Source: CAZCBN01 sp964496975
Lineage (GTDB): Bacteria > Planctomycetota > Phycisphaerae > Phycisphaerales > UBA1924
NCBI GenBank assembly: GCA_964496975.1
Contig: CAZCBN010000147.1
Span: forward strand, 1 to 7,241
DNA: 7,241 nt
Direction: 5' to 3'
The translations under genes were made by a program, and so were the position numbers. Within the stretch, counting starts at the first letter, position 1, and every line of letters starts with the position of its first letter. This document shows, one piece after another, positions 6,306 to 7,241 of this stretch. The notes beneath the pieces are model-generated. The model was not told where the DNA came from. It ran no database searches and worked only from the letters and a program-made list of their open reading frames with translations.

Positions 6306-6352
6306 GGAACGCGACGGTCGGCCGTCATCCCCCGGCCTGACCGTTCCGTTCC
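6306..6352. other. Long imperfect stem-loop between the dnaJ-like and sugar transferase genes
   Basis: GGAACG (6306-6311) pairs with CGTTCC (6347-6352), ACGGTC (6314-6319) with GACCGT (6339-6344), and GGCCG (6320-6324) with CGGCC (6333-6337). That gives 17 pairs broken only by a CG/TC internal loop and one bulged T, with an 8-nt apical loop. No T tract follows on either strand. It may end the dnaJ-like transcript without a U tract, protect a processed mRNA end, or form a leader structure of the sugar transferase mRNA. Confidence 0.5.
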
Positions 6353-6404
6353 CCGAACTGTGTCATGCCAGACTACCACCCCCGGGTCATCAACGCCCGG
6401 CCCC

Positions 6405-7241
6405 TCAAGATGTCGTACGCACGGGCCACCCCGCGCCCGTCCGCACCGCCGGCCCCGCCGCGGACAGCGCACGCGCCGCCTCGGCCAGAGCCTCCGCACC
6501 CTCCGCAAGCGCCGGCACCACCACCTGCGCCACGGCGAACAAGTGCCCCATCCGCTCATCGGCCGTCCGAAGGCCCTGGTTCTTCAGCCGCAGCACTCGG
6601 CCGCTGCATGTCCCCGCGGGCACCGTCAGCCCCGCCGGGCCCCGCGGCGTCGGCACTTCCACCCGCGCCCCCAGCGCCGCCTCGGCGACCGTCAGGGGCA
6701 GGTCAAGCCACACGTCCAGCGCATCGGCCGACACCGCCGGCGGCGTCCCCCGCCGGAACACGGGGTGCCCCGCCACCCGCACCGTCACCAGCAGGTTCCC
6801 CGGCTTCTGCCCGGGCGCCGACGGGTTCAGGCCCCCCTGCCCCGCGAGCCGCAGCGTCGCCCCGTCGGCGACCGCCGGCGGCACGCTCATCTCAATCTGC
6901 CGGCCCCCGACGCGAAAGGCCCGCCGACCGCCCGAGGCCATCTCCTCAAAGGTCAGCTCGATCTCGGCCTCAAGGTCGGGCCCCTTCGCCGGGGCACGCC
7001 GCGCGCCGTGGCCCGCGCCGGTGCCGGCCCCCATGCCAGCCGTTCCCCCGCCGCGGCCGGCAAAGAACGCGTCGAACATCGAGGAAATGTCCGACATGTC
7101 AAAGTCCGGGTCCGACGGGTCAAACCCGCCCGAAGCGCCCACGCCGCCCGCCCCGCCGCGGCCGCGGGCCGACCGGCCGCGCGCGCCGCCCGCGGGCGAT
7201 CCGGACGCCGGGAAATCCGCGCGGCCGGTGCGGTCGTAGAG
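6405..7241 (-). CDS. DnaJ/CbpA-type co-chaperone, 3' part (5' end outside the window)
   Basis: The open frame runs to the right edge without a stop, so this is the last 278 residues of a longer protein; the GTG at 7142 is an internal codon, not the start. The visible part begins LYDRTG, the usual end of a J domain, so the HPD-bearing part lies beyond the edge. Residues 7-90 are a Gly/Arg/Ala-rich linker containing a short FDMSDISSMFDAFF segment. Residues about 88-243 match the two C-terminal substrate-binding beta domains: DLEAEIELTFEEMASG, PPAVADGATLRLAGQG, HPVFRRG, DLPLTVAEAALGARVEVPTP and PAGTCSGRVLRLKNQG. No CxxCxGxG zinc-finger repeats are present, which places it with class B (CbpA-like) J proteins that recruit and stimulate DnaK. 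The TGA is at 6407-6405. It probably belongs to a chaperone transcript extending to the right. Confidence 0.87.
   Translation of the reverse strand, partial: LYDRTGRADFPASGSPAGGARGRSARGRGGAGGVGASGGFDPSDPDFDMSDISSMFDAFFAGRGGGTAGMGAGTGAGHGARRAPAKGPDLEAEIELTFEEMASGGRRAFRVGGRQIEMSVPPAVADGATLRLAGQGGLNPSAPGQKPGNLLVTVRVAGHPVFRRGTPPAVSADALDVWLDLPLTVAEAALGARVEVPTPRGPAGLTVPAGTCSGRVLRLKNQGLRTADERMGHLFAVAQVVVPALAEGAEALAEAARALSAAGPAVRTGAGWPVRTTS

Noticed and set aside
6405..7142. A complete 245-codon gene starting at GTG 7142
   Set aside because: The frame stays open upstream to the window edge and encodes LYDRTG and a Gly-rich linker, so the true start lies outside.
5761..7239. A 492-codon plus-strand open frame, with a similar 302-codon frame at 4792-5700
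   Set aside because: Both are antisense to clearly recognised genes (sugar transferase and DnaJ-like), with His/Arg/Pro-rich, low-complexity translations.

Overview
The window looks like a GC-rich chromosomal segment from a planctomycete, most likely class Phycisphaerae. Three things point there: two pseudopilin-like proteins with the N-terminal run FTLIELLVVIAIIALLIGIL followed by LPALGKAR, a secreted protein ending in a two-repeat dockerin-like domain closed by a Gly-Cys (the 'GC-type dockerin' of that group), and high GC throughout. The lineage is inferred from gene content, not from a marker gene.

All five supported genes lie on the minus strand, so transcription runs from right to left. 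From the right edge: (1) the C-terminal part of a DnaJ/CbpA-type co-chaperone, cut by the window edge inside the J domain (7241-6405). (2) A polyisoprenyl-phosphate sugar-1-phosphate transferase that starts exopolysaccharide or glycan repeat-unit synthesis (6261-4789). (3) A secreted, beta-rich protein with a C-terminal dockerin-like calcium module (4621-2846). (4) A pseudopilin-like protein (2830-1703), only 15 nt after gene 3 and so probably on the same transcript. (5) A paralogous pseudopilin-like protein (1262-51), separated from gene 4 by 440 nt that hold two intrinsic terminators, both oriented for the minus strand.

Genes 3 to 5 all encode exported or surface proteins, and gene 2 makes the lipid-linked first sugar of a surface glycan. 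A cell-envelope theme is therefore reasonable, but only the gene 3-gene 4 linkage is directly supported by spacing. The DnaJ gene appears to be an unrelated neighbour, separated by 143 nt with a long stem-loop.

No mobile element, CRISPR array, tRNA or rRNA was seen. The most interesting signals are a 71-nt near-identical patch at the 3' ends of the two pseudopilin genes with no synonymous differences, the tandem terminators with about 110 nt between them, and the dockerin-pseudopilin gene pairing. No clearly new defence or metabolic system is visible.
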